Shown here piece by piece: positions 28,949 to 35,052 of a DNA stretch of 35,052 bases; position 1 is the first letter of the stretch, and each line of letters starts with the position of its first letter. Position numbers and translations under genes: made by a program. Source of the stretch: Marinobacter sp. (GTDB taxonomy: Bacteria > Pseudomonadota > Gammaproteobacteria > Pseudomonadales > Oleiphilaceae); assembly GCF_014859525.1 (NCBI RefSeq), contig NZ_JACUUB010000030.1, positions 1 to 35,052 on the forward strand, in the 5' to 3' direction. A model generated the notes under the pieces. That model saw only the letters and a program-made list of their open reading frames with translations. It did no database searches and had not been told where the DNA came from.

Positions 28949-30628
28949 ATGCTTTTACAACTCACGGTATCTAATTACGCCATTGCTGAGCGGATTGATC
29001 TGCACTTCAGCAAAGGCATGACAGCCCTCACCGGAGAAACCGGCGCCGGCAAATCCATCGTTCTGGATGCACTCGGCCTGACCATGGGCGGGCGCGCCGA
29101 TGCCGGAGCCGTTCGCCACGGTGCCAAGCGTGCCGACATTTCCGCCAGCTTTGATATTGCCCGTCTTCCGGAAGCGCGCCAGTGGCTGGAAGATCACGAG
29201 CTGGATGACAAAGACGATTGCATCCTGCGCCGAACCATCAGCAAAGATGGCCGATCGAAAGCCTTTATCAATGGCCAGCCCTGCCCGCTGTCCCAGCTCA
29301 AAGAGCTGGGCAGCCAATTGATGGACATTCACAGCCAGCACCAACATCAATCGCTCCTGCAGAAAGACACTCACAGAAAATTACTGGATGAGTTTTCCGG
29401 AGCGGAAAGCCTTTCAGAGCACACCAGAAACGCATGGAAGACCTGGAACCAGACGCGGCAAAAGCTGGATCTACGGCGTCAGAATGCCGATGAAGCCGAA
29501 GCAAAACTCCAGCTGTTGCGCTACCAGGTAGAAGAGCTCGACAAGCTTGCACTGCACGCGGACGAACAAGGGGCACTGGAGCAGGAACAAGCACAACTCA
29601 GTCAGGCCGACGCCGTGTTGCACAGCAGTCACCACGCAGCACTGCTGTGCACCGAAGACGACACCAACGCCGCCGGTCTGCTTCGCCAAGCTCTACAGCA
29701 ACTGGAGCAGTTGCCGGTAGATGTGCCGGCGCTGGCAGACACCATCCAGATGCTGACCGAGGCGCAAATCCAGATTACCGAAGCCGGCGACAATCTGCGC
29801 CATTTTATCGAAGATTACGAAGCAGACCCGGCCCGGCTGGCAGAAGTGGAGGAGCGCCTGAGTGCCATTTATCAGATGGCCCGAAAGCACCGCATCACAC
29901 CGGAAGAACTCCCCGAACTGCATCAGCGCCTGAGCCAGGAACTGGCAGAACTCGATGGCGGTGAAGGCAGCCTGGAGCAACTGCAAGCCGAGCTGGACAG
30001 CCAGCGTGAACAGTTCAATCAGCTGGCGCAACAGCTGACGGAGAAGCGCGAGCAAGCGGCGACACAGCTGGACCAGCGGATTGCCCAAGAGCTCATTCAG
30101 CTAGGCATGCCCGCTGTTCAGTTTGTAACCCGTCTGGGCCGCAACAATAACGATGAACCAGCGCCCCACGGCATGGAAGACATCGAGTTTTTGGTGAGCG
30201 CCAACCCTGGCCAACCAGCCCGTCCGTTGGCCAAGGTCGCTTCCGGGGGCGAACTGTCCCGAATCAGTCTGGCCATTCAGGTTGTCGTCGCCCAAACCTC
30301 CACCACACCCACCTTGGTATTCGACGAGGTTGATGTGGGCATTGGCGGTGGCACTGCAGAAGTCGTCGGCCGCCTGCTGCGCTCATTGGGCAGCGACGGC
30401 CAGGTACTGTGCGTTACTCACTTGCCTCAGGTAGCGGCGCAGTGTCATCAACACTTGTTTGTCAGCAAATTCACCGAACAGGACGCAACTTACTCACGTA
30501 TTGAGCCGCTGGATGATCAGGGAAGAATCAGCGAGGTGGCGAGAATGCTGGGAGGCCTGGACATGACTGAACATACTATTGCCCACGCCCGAGAGATGTT
30601 TGTAAAGGGCCAGGCGACCCATCACTGA
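28949..30628 (+). CDS. recN: DNA repair protein RecN
   Basis: A 559-residue SMC-like ATPase that helps repair double-strand breaks. It opens with MLLQLTVSNYAIAERIDLHF. Walker A GETGAGKS is at 29-36. Long coiled-coil arms rich in Gln, Glu and Leu (about 150-365) follow. The ABC signature SGGE starts at 432, and Walker B LVFDEVDVGIGG starts at 456. The ATG at 28949 is chosen for its consensus ribosome site. Transcription is divergent from grpE and controlled by two LexA boxes, so the gene should be strongly SOS-induced. A terminator follows. Confidence 0.97.
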   Translation: MLLQLTVSNYAIAERIDLHFSKGMTALTGETGAGKSIVLDALGLTMGGRADAGAVRHGAKRADISASFDIARLPEARQWLEDHELDDKDDCILRRTISKDGRSKAFINGQPCPLSQLKELGSQLMDIHSQHQHQSLLQKDTHRKLLDEFSGAESLSEHTRNAWKTWNQTRQKLDLRRQNADEAEAKLQLLRYQVEELDKLALHADEQGALEQEQAQLSQADAVLHSSHHAALLCTEDDTNAAGLLRQALQQLEQLPVDVPALADTIQMLTEAQIQITEAGDNLRHFIEDYEADPARLAEVEERLSAIYQMARKHRITPEELPELHQRLSQELAELDGGEGSLEQLQAELDSQREQFNQLAQQLTEKREQAATQLDQRIAQELIQLGMPAVQFVTRLGRNNNDEPAPHGMEDIEFLVSANPGQPARPLAKVASGGELSRISLAIQVVVAQTSTTPTLVFDEVDVGIGGGTAEVVGRLLRSLGSDGQVLCVTHLPQVAAQCHQHLFVSKFTEQDATYSRIEPLDDQGRISEVARMLGGLDMTEHTIAHAREMFVKGQATHH

Positions 30629-30654
30629 ACCCCCTCTCGCTTCAGAGAGTTCAT

Positions 30655-30684
30655 GGGGCCGGCATTTGCTGGCCCCCTTTTTTT
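30655..30684 (+). terminator. Rho-independent terminator of recN
   Basis: GGGGCCGGC pairs with GCTGGCCCC (one G-U) around a 4-nt loop, followed by TTTTTTT. It lies between the convergent recN and fur genes. Confidence 0.9.
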
Positions 30685-30687
30685 GGC

Positions 30688-31107
30688 TTATTTTTTATCG
30701 GACTTCAAAGGCTTCACGTACAGAATCAGGCTGTGGTCAACAATTTCATAACCGTGCTCTTTGGCGATTTTCTGCTGACGCTCCTCAATAATGTCATCAA
30801 CAAACTCGACCACCTCACCCGTTTGCATACAAACCATATGGTCATGGTGATCGTCGCCAGCCATTTCGAACACCGCATGACCACCTTCAAAATTATGGCG
30901 AAGCACCAGGCCGGCAGCCTCAAACTGAGTCAGCACACGATAAACCGTCGCCAGGCCCACGTCATCGCCCTGGTCCAGAAGTTTCTTGTAGACGTCTTCA
31001 GCACTCAGGTGATGCTCTTTGGCGTTTTCCAGAATATTGAAGATCTTGACCCGTGGCAGGGTCACCTTAAGACCGACCTTTCGTAATTCGGCGTTTTCAG
31101 ATGGCAT
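30688..31107 (-). CDS. fur: ferric uptake regulator Fur
   Basis: A 139-residue iron-responsive repressor. The winged helix (about 10-80) includes GLKVTLPRVKIFNIL and the recognition helix LATVYRVL. The dimerisation domain has the metal-binding HHDHMVC stretch (His87, His88, His90). Cys93 is followed by MQTG, so the CXXC structural-zinc pair of E. coli Fur is missing; P. aeruginosa Fur is similar as I recall. The ATG at 31107 (MPSENAELRKVGLKV) fits family N-termini better than the GTG four codons upstream. It diverges from bamE and converges on recN, the conserved pseudomonad layout. Confidence 0.96.
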   Translation of the reverse strand: MPSENAELRKVGLKVTLPRVKIFNILENAKEHHLSAEDVYKKLLDQGDDVGLATVYRVLTQFEAAGLVLRHNFEGGHAVFEMAGDDHHDHMVCMQTGEVVEFVDDIIEERQQKIAKEHGYEIVDHSLILYVKPLKSDKK

Positions 31108-31122
31108 GTTACTATTCACTCG

Positions 31123-31151
31123 TTGGTGTGCCTTACGGCTTACGGTATGAT
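31123..31151 (+). promoter_or_regulatory. sigma-70 promoter of bamE
   Basis: TTGGTG (31123-31128), a 17-bp spacer and TATGAT (31146-31151), in the divergent fur/bamE region. The leader from about 31158 contains small stems at 31165-31179 and 31185-31200. Confidence 0.65.
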
Positions 31152-31230
31152 GAAGCCGCCGTTCAACGGATTACCCGTTTCACACCTGCTTGTATGCAGG
31201 CGATTTCAAGATAGAGGATTTCCCCCGGCG

Positions 31231-31563
31231 ATGCAAAAGCTCACAGCTATCGTTCTTATTAGCATTTTAGCCCTGGCCGGTTGCGCGTTCCCCGGCGTTT
31301 ATAAAATCAATGTCCAGCAGGGTAATATCGTCACCGAGAAAGAACTCAACAGTTTGTCCGAAGGCATGCCAAGGAGTCAGGTACGCGCGGTGATGGGCTC
31401 GCCACTTATGCTTAATCCGGTAGACACTTCGCGCGAATATTATGTCTACACGTTCCAGCGTCGGGGTGGCGACATCAAGGAACAACGCATCATCGTTTAT
31501 TATGAAGGTGACGAGTTCAGCCATTATGAGGCCCAACTGCTCGACGAAACACCCGCCTACTGA
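31231..31563 (+). CDS. bamE: outer membrane protein assembly factor BamE (SmpA/OmlA lipoprotein)
   Basis: A 110-residue lipoprotein of the BAM complex that inserts beta-barrel proteins in the outer membrane. The lipobox LAGC places the lipidated Cys at residue 18 of MQKLTAIVLISILALAGC. The SmpA/OmlA fold follows: GVYKINVQQGN, then LSEGMPRSQVRAVMGSPL and a YYVYTFQRRGG strand. The ATG at 31231 is chosen because it gives a lipoprotein signal; the longer frame from 31123 starts at the promoter. The AGAGGA ribosome site is rather far upstream (12 bases). It diverges from fur. Confidence 0.93.
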   Translation: MQKLTAIVLISILALAGCAFPGVYKINVQQGNIVTEKELNSLSEGMPRSQVRAVMGSPLMLNPVDTSREYYVYTFQRRGGDIKEQRIIVYYEGDEFSHYEAQLLDETPAY

Positions 31564-31571
31564 GCGTCGAG

Positions 31572-31850
31572 TTAGCCTTTCTTTTTGGCCCGGTTCAACC
31601 GGGCCTGCTTCGGGTCTATTTTCAACGGCCGATACAGTTCTACACGATCGCCTTCTCGAAGTTCGTGAGCAGCCGGATTTTTGACAACCTTTCCGAACAC
31701 GCCCATGTCGATCGTGGCCAGGTCGATTTCGGGAAACACGTCGACGATGCCAGATAACGTTGCTGCCTCAAGCGCGGTAGCTCCTTCAGGCACCTGAACA
31801 GGCACGATCTTTTGTTTGTCCGGACGCGCATAAGCTATCTCTACCTGCAT
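31572..31850 (-). CDS. rnfH: RnfH family protein (RatB-like, ubiquitin-fold)
   Basis: A 92-residue small protein of the RnfH/RatB family with a beta-grasp fold. Visible family features are VEIAYARPDKQKIVPVQVPEG, GIVDVFPEIDL and VFGKVVKNPAAHELREGDRV (read in parts), then VELYRPLKIDPKQARLNRAKKK. Its function is not established; it is named after a gene in rnf clusters. The ATG overlaps the ratA stop (TAATG). It ends 8 bases from the bamE stop, so the two transcripts converge. Confidence 0.9.
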   Translation of the reverse strand: MQVEIAYARPDKQKIVPVQVPEGATALEAATLSGIVDVFPEIDLATIDMGVFGKVVKNPAAHELREGDRVELYRPLKIDPKQARLNRAKKKG

Positions 31851-32296
31851 TACACCAACCCTCCCGAGTAGATTTCATCCGCTCGCCGACAAAACGCATC
31901 AACCATCGTCGTGGCCGCCTGATTGAATACTGGCCCGAAAGTCATTTTGGACAAGGAACCGGAGAATTCGAACTCAAGCGTGAGAATGACCTTGCAGGCA
32001 TTATCGTCGAGTGCGCGGAAATGCCAGCGCCCCCGCAGGTTTTTCAGAGGGCCGTCTACCAGGCTCATTTCGATGGCTTCTGGCATCAGCAACTGATTAC
32101 GAGTCGTCAGCCGGTGCCTCACGCCGCCTTTGGCAATCTCCAGGGACGCCATGATTTCTGCATCCGTTCGTGCATGCACTTCGGCCCCGGCACACCAAGG
32201 TAAGAACTCGGGGTAGCGGGCAATATCGTTGACCAGATGGAACATACGTTCAGCCGAATGCATGACCAACGCGGTTTTATCAATCTGATAAGCCAT
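31850..32296 (-). CDS. ratA: RatA family protein (START/COQ10-like lipid-binding domain)
   Basis: A 148-residue START-domain protein (polyketide cyclase/COQ10 family). Family features are HSAERMFHLVNDIARYPEFLPWC (read in two parts), GGVRHRLTTRNQL and the C-terminal FNQAATTMVDAFCRRADEIY. E. coli RatA has been reported to block 30S-50S association, while eukaryotic COQ10 relatives bind ubiquinone; which applies here is unknown. The ATG at 32296 (MAYQIDKTALV) matches the family start; a longer frame to 32401 is not supported. It is coupled to rnfH. The usual partner smpB is displaced by a transporter gene. Confidence 0.9.
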   Translation of the reverse strand: MAYQIDKTALVMHSAERMFHLVNDIARYPEFLPWCAGAEVHARTDAEIMASLEIAKGGVRHRLTTRNQLLMPEAIEMSLVDGPLKNLRGRWHFRALDDNACKVILTLEFEFSGSLSKMTFGPVFNQAATTMVDAFCRRADEIYSGGLV

Positions 32297-32354
32297 GAAA
32301 ACCGGGATCCCTGCGCTTTGCAATATTGGAGGCGGACCGGCCCAAAAGAGCCGG

Positions 32355-33950
32355 CTACACGCTATGATAAAGGATATCGTCGTCGTTTGGGGCGTTTTCA
32401 AGGGGTAAGGCCCTTGGGCTGTCGTCCCGGGGCTCTTGCCCCGAGTTCTTTACACCATTTTGTGGCGCTGACTCCGCGCCTTGTGGTTCGGTTACTGGTA
32501 GCGCCGGAACCAGTTCTTCGGTCACACTCTCCGGGGTACACCAGATGGCAGCACTGCTGTTATCACACAGATTCGACAGCGAGAATACCGTGTATTGCAG
32601 CCCTATCCAGGCAACAACAACCGGCAAGACGAAGCGCATCACCCAATACCAGATTTTCCGCATCACAACCGGAGTACTGCCCAGGATGCTGGCGGCATAG
32701 CGACGGGTAAGGCACCAGCCGGCAAAAGTGGCAATCAGTATCGCAACCAGGGGAATCAGTACGCCGCCCGTGATCAGCTCCAGCCACCGGAAAATGGTAG
32801 CACCGGCAAACTGATAATCCGCCCATAGATTGAACGACAACAGCGAGGCCAACCCGGCCATCCAGACTGACGCGCCAGCAATCACCGCCGACCAGCCTCT
32901 TGGCGCACCGGTCCACTCACGAAACCAGCCAACTATGGGTTCCAACAGCGAAATGGCGGTCGCCCAAACAATCATCACCACCAGCAGAAACACTGCGGCA
33001 ATCACAAGCTGACTGTATGGCACGTGCGCCAGCGTCACCGGCAAGGACACAAACAGCAACGCAAAGCCGTGCTCACCGTCCAGACTGGCGCTGCCCAAGG
33101 CCACCGAGAACATCATCAGACCGGCCAAAATCGCAATCAGGGTATCCATCAACACGACCGCGAGCATGGAACGTTTAAGCCGAGTGTGGGACGTGCTGTA
33201 AGCGCCGAAAATCGCCCACACACCCATACCCAGGCCCAGGGTGTAGAACGCGTGGAAGAATGCCGCCTGAAGGCTGTCAAAACCGACATCATGGGGCCTG
33301 AACGCCAGCAAGTGTTCAATGCCAGCATCGAGCCGACCATGACTCACCGCTAAAGCAAACAACGCCAACATGAGCAAAAACGTACAAGGCACAAGCATGC
33401 GCAGTGATCGCTCAAGCCCTCGCACCACACCTTGGGCAGACACCCAAATCACCAGAATAAGGAAAAAGGCGTGCCAGGCCATAAACTCCCGGTATCGCCC
33501 GGGATTTGAGACAAAATTTGAAAGAAACCGGGTTGCCGATTCCTGCGTGGCGGCACCAAAACGATCGGTCGCCCCGAAAAACACATAGGCCAGCACAATC
33601 CCGCCAAACACCGCGGTAAAGGACAACACAACGAACGCCGCAACAATGCTGAGCGGCCCGGCCAGTCGCCACAGCGGTGAGCAGCCGGCACTCTTTACCA
33701 AACCGTCCATGGCCAGAACAATGCCATGGCGTGAATGGCGGCCAAGCACCGCTTCTGTGACCATCAACGGCAACGTCACCAGCAATAGGCAGGCCAGATA
33801 GAGCAAAATGAACAGCCCGCCTCCGTGCACACTCGCCAGGTACGGAAACTGCCACAAGTTGGCCAAGCCCACTGTTGCACCCAGAGCGGCCCAGAAGAAG
33901 GTCGATTTTCGAGTAAACGACCCGATCGATGTATGATATTTACCCAGCAT
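32355..33950 (-). CDS. sodium:neurotransmitter symporter (NSS/SNF family) transporter
   Basis: A 531-residue inner-membrane protein with about 12 hydrophobic segments. The first helix carries the NSS sodium/substrate motif as GATVGLANLWQFPYLASVHGGG, read in two parts. Bacterial members import amino acids with sodium. After the last helix a polar tail of about 65 residues, rich in Pro and Glu, ends in DDDILYHSV; it is long for a bacterial NSS protein. The ATG at 33950 has AGGGA 5 bases upstream; a TTG five codons earlier is less likely. It sits between ratA and smpB, an unusual place. The substrate is unknown. Confidence 0.9.
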   Translation of the reverse strand: MLGKYHTSIGSFTRKSTFFWAALGATVGLANLWQFPYLASVHGGGLFILLYLACLLLVTLPLMVTEAVLGRHSRHGIVLAMDGLVKSAGCSPLWRLAGPLSIVAAFVVLSFTAVFGGIVLAYVFFGATDRFGAATQESATRFLSNFVSNPGRYREFMAWHAFFLILVIWVSAQGVVRGLERSLRMLVPCTFLLMLALFALAVSHGRLDAGIEHLLAFRPHDVGFDSLQAAFFHAFYTLGLGMGVWAIFGAYSTSHTRLKRSMLAVVLMDTLIAILAGLMMFSVALGSASLDGEHGFALLFVSLPVTLAHVPYSQLVIAAVFLLVVMIVWATAISLLEPIVGWFREWTGAPRGWSAVIAGASVWMAGLASLLSFNLWADYQFAGATIFRWLELITGGVLIPLVAILIATFAGWCLTRRYAASILGSTPVVMRKIWYWVMRFVLPVVVAWIGLQYTVFSLSNLCDNSSAAIWCTPESVTEELVPALPVTEPQGAESAPQNGVKNSGQEPRDDSPRALPLENAPNDDDILYHSV

Positions 33951-34028
33951 TCCGATCCCTGACAATCAATGGCGCCCCATTGTAACGGAACACCCCCTGC
34001 GTGAACGACCAGTACCATCGGTGAAATC

Positions 34029-34058
34029 GTGACCCGCCCGGCAGTCCTGAGCTACAAT
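34029..34058 (+). promoter_or_regulatory. candidate sigma-70 promoter of smpB
   Basis: GTGACC (34029-34034), an 18-bp spacer and TACAAT (34053-34058), in the 173-bp gap that separates the divergent transporter gene and smpB. Confidence 0.5.
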
Positions 34059-34123
34059 GCGCGTTTTGCCGGCCCAAGACCACCGCACCGGCATACACAT
34101 TCTTCCGATCCCGGACAGGATTC

Positions 34124-34603
34124 ATGAGCAAGAAGAAAGCAAGCGCACCCAGCAGCACCATCGCCCTCAACAAAAAGGCGAAACACGAATACCATATTGA
34201 AGACCGGTTTGAGGCAGGTCTGGCACTGCTTGGCTGGGAGGTTAAATCCCTGCGCGCCGGCAAGGGCCAGCTCGTCGATGCCTACGTACTTCTCAAAGAT
34301 GGCGAAGCCTGGCTGCTTGGTGCTCACATTATGCCCCTGAATGCAGCCTCTACCCACGTTATTGCCGATCCGACCCGGACCCGCAAATTGCTGCTGCATG
34401 CAAAAGAAATCGCCAGAATTGTCGGCCAGGTCAGTCAGGATGGCTACACCTGCATTCCGCTTGCGCTTTACTGGAAACAAAACAAAGTGAAGTGTGAGAT
34501 TGCGCTGGTTAAAGGCAAGAAGCTCTTCGACAAACGTGCGACCGAGAAAGAGCGCGACTGGAACCGCCAGAAGCAGAGAATCATGCGCGACGCCAACAAC
34601 TGA
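34124..34603 (+). CDS. smpB: SsrA-binding protein SmpB
   Basis: A 159-residue tmRNA cofactor required for trans-translation, which rescues stalled ribosomes. Family motifs include [20 protein letters not shown] (OB-fold start), [34 protein letters not shown] and TRTRKLLLH. The C-terminal basic helix that reaches the mRNA channel is present ([20 protein letters not shown]). The tmRNA gene itself is not in the 450 bases that follow. Gene order next to ratA/rnfH is conserved apart from the intervening transporter. Confidence 0.97.
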   Translation: MSKKKASAPSSTIALNKKAKHEYHIEDRFEAGLALLGWEVKSLRAGKGQLVDAYVLLKDGEAWLLGAHIMPLNAASTHVIADPTRTRKLLLHAKEIARIVGQVSQDGYTCIPLALYWKQNKVKCEIALVKGKKLFDKRATEKERDWNRQKQRIMRDANN

Positions 34604-34633
34604 GCCTGGCACGCTCTGTCGCCTTTCCCCCTC

Positions 34634-34662
34634 TTCTCGACCCGCCAAAACCCTCCTATACT
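34634..34662 (+). promoter_or_regulatory. weak candidate promoter for the WS/DGAT-like gene
   Basis: TATACT (34657-34662) is a good -10, but the -35 position 17 bp upstream (TTCTCG) matches poorly. No terminator was seen between smpB and this point. Confidence 0.35.
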
Positions 34663-34739
34663 CAAAAGCTAACCCCCGTTCCGACCCCGAGGTTACTACC
34701 GGACGCGCCAATAGTTGGCTCATGGCAAAGGGAGGGCTT

Positions 34740-35052
34740 ATGTCACCTAAACAGACCGCGATGACATCAGTCGATCGCGCCTGGCTACGCATGGATACCG
34801 CTGAGAATCCAATGATGATATCCGGCGTGTTAATGCTCGAGCACCCGATATCTATCAAACGGCTGAAGCGCACGCTGGAAGAGCGCTTTCTGAAGTATCA
34901 TCGGTTTCGCCAGCGAGTCGTAGACAATGGCGATCGAGCCTACTGGCAAGACGACCCGATGTTTGATCTGGACAACCACCTGCACTGCATCGCCCTGCCC
35001 GGCAAAGCGGGAAAAAAAGAACTGCAGGCGCTGGCCAGCGACCTCAACAGCA
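34740..35052 (+). CDS. wax ester synthase/diacylglycerol acyltransferase (WS/DGAT) family, 5' part
   Basis: The first 104 codons of a gene that runs off the window. The N-terminus SVDRAWLRMDTAENPMMISG, followed by LKRTLEERFLKYHRFRQRVV, a D-WQDDP stretch and FDLDNHLH, is the typical opening of WS/DGAT acyltransferases. These make wax esters or triacylglycerols from acyl-CoA as storage lipid. The catalytic HHxxxDG motif would lie beyond the window edge and cannot be checked. The ATG at 34740 has GGGAGG 4 bases upstream; an in-frame ATG at 34722 is the alternative. It lies 136 bases after smpB on the same strand. Confidence 0.85.
   Translation, partial: MSPKQTAMTSVDRAWLRMDTAENPMMISGVLMLEHPISIKRLKRTLEERFLKYHRFRQRVVDNGDRAYWQDDPMFDLDNHLHCIALPGKAGKKELQALASDLNS

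Noticed and set aside
31587..31605. GGCCCGGT/ACCGGGCC hairpin near the bamE/rnfH convergence
   Set aside because: It lies inside the rnfH coding end and has no U-tract on the correct side in either direction, so I do not call it a terminator.
31850..32296. RatA as part of a toxin-antitoxin system
   Set aside because: The ratA-rnfH pair is a conserved housekeeping-type neighbourhood; the sequence shows a START-domain protein and gives no evidence of a toxin/antitoxin pair.
34052..34873. 273-codon frame on the - strand opposite smpB
   Set aside because: It spans smpB and its intergenic flanks and runs antisense into the WS/DGAT gene; no recognisable motif and no ribosome site noted.

Overview
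The window is almost entirely core chromosome of a gammaproteobacterium with moderately high GC. The gene order pnp, rpsO, truB, rbfA, infB, nusA, rimP, tRNA-Leu, secG, tpiA, glmM, folP, ftsH, yhbY, greA, carB, carA, dapB, dnaJ, dnaK, grpE, recN, fur, bamE, rnfH, ratA, smpB is the Pseudomonas aeruginosa-type arrangement as I recall it. A wax ester synthase/DGAT-like gene next to smpB and the protein flavour suggest a marine Marinobacter-like genus. This is inference; no 16S gene is present.

Layout. 1-104: 3' tail of an unidentified + strand gene. 188-3196 (-): a polar amino acid ABC importer, with the binding protein first, then a strong intercistronic hairpin, two permeases and an ATPase. 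3588-12326 (-): the rimP-nusA-infB-rbfA-truB-rpsO-pnp translation/transcription/RNA-decay cluster, with a structured leader before pnp and a promoter plus tandem terminator-like hairpins before rimP. 12644-13909 (-): tpiA-secG-tRNA-Leu(GAG), bounded by its own promoter and terminator. 13993-18205 (-): ftsH, a terminator, then folP-glmM. yhbY (+) diverges from ftsH. 18949-25995 (-): dnaJ-dapB and carA-carB-greA, with a promoter and terminator hairpin in the carA leader. 26072-28683 (-): grpE-dnaK with heat-shock sigma-32 type promoters. recN (+) diverges from grpE behind two LexA boxes. fur (-) and bamE (+) diverge. rnfH and ratA (-) follow, then an NSS-family transporter (-), smpB (+) and the start of a WS/DGAT gene (+) that runs off the end.

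How it works together: most of the window is housekeeping. It covers ribosome maturation and initiation (RimP, RbfA, IF2, TruB, S15, YhbY), transcript elongation and decay (NusA, GreA, PNPase), protein quality control (GrpE/DnaK/DnaJ, FtsH, SmpB), envelope assembly (SecG, BamE, GlmM), metabolism (TpiA, FolP, CarAB, DapB), and the SOS and iron regulons (RecN, Fur).

I found no phage, CRISPR array, insertion sequence, toxin island or novel multigene system. The interesting material is regulatory and comparative: leader structures before rimP/nusA, pnp and carA; the absence of rlmE from its usual place beside ftsH; no tRNA-fMet visible before rimP; and an NSS transporter interrupting the smpB-ratA neighbourhood.
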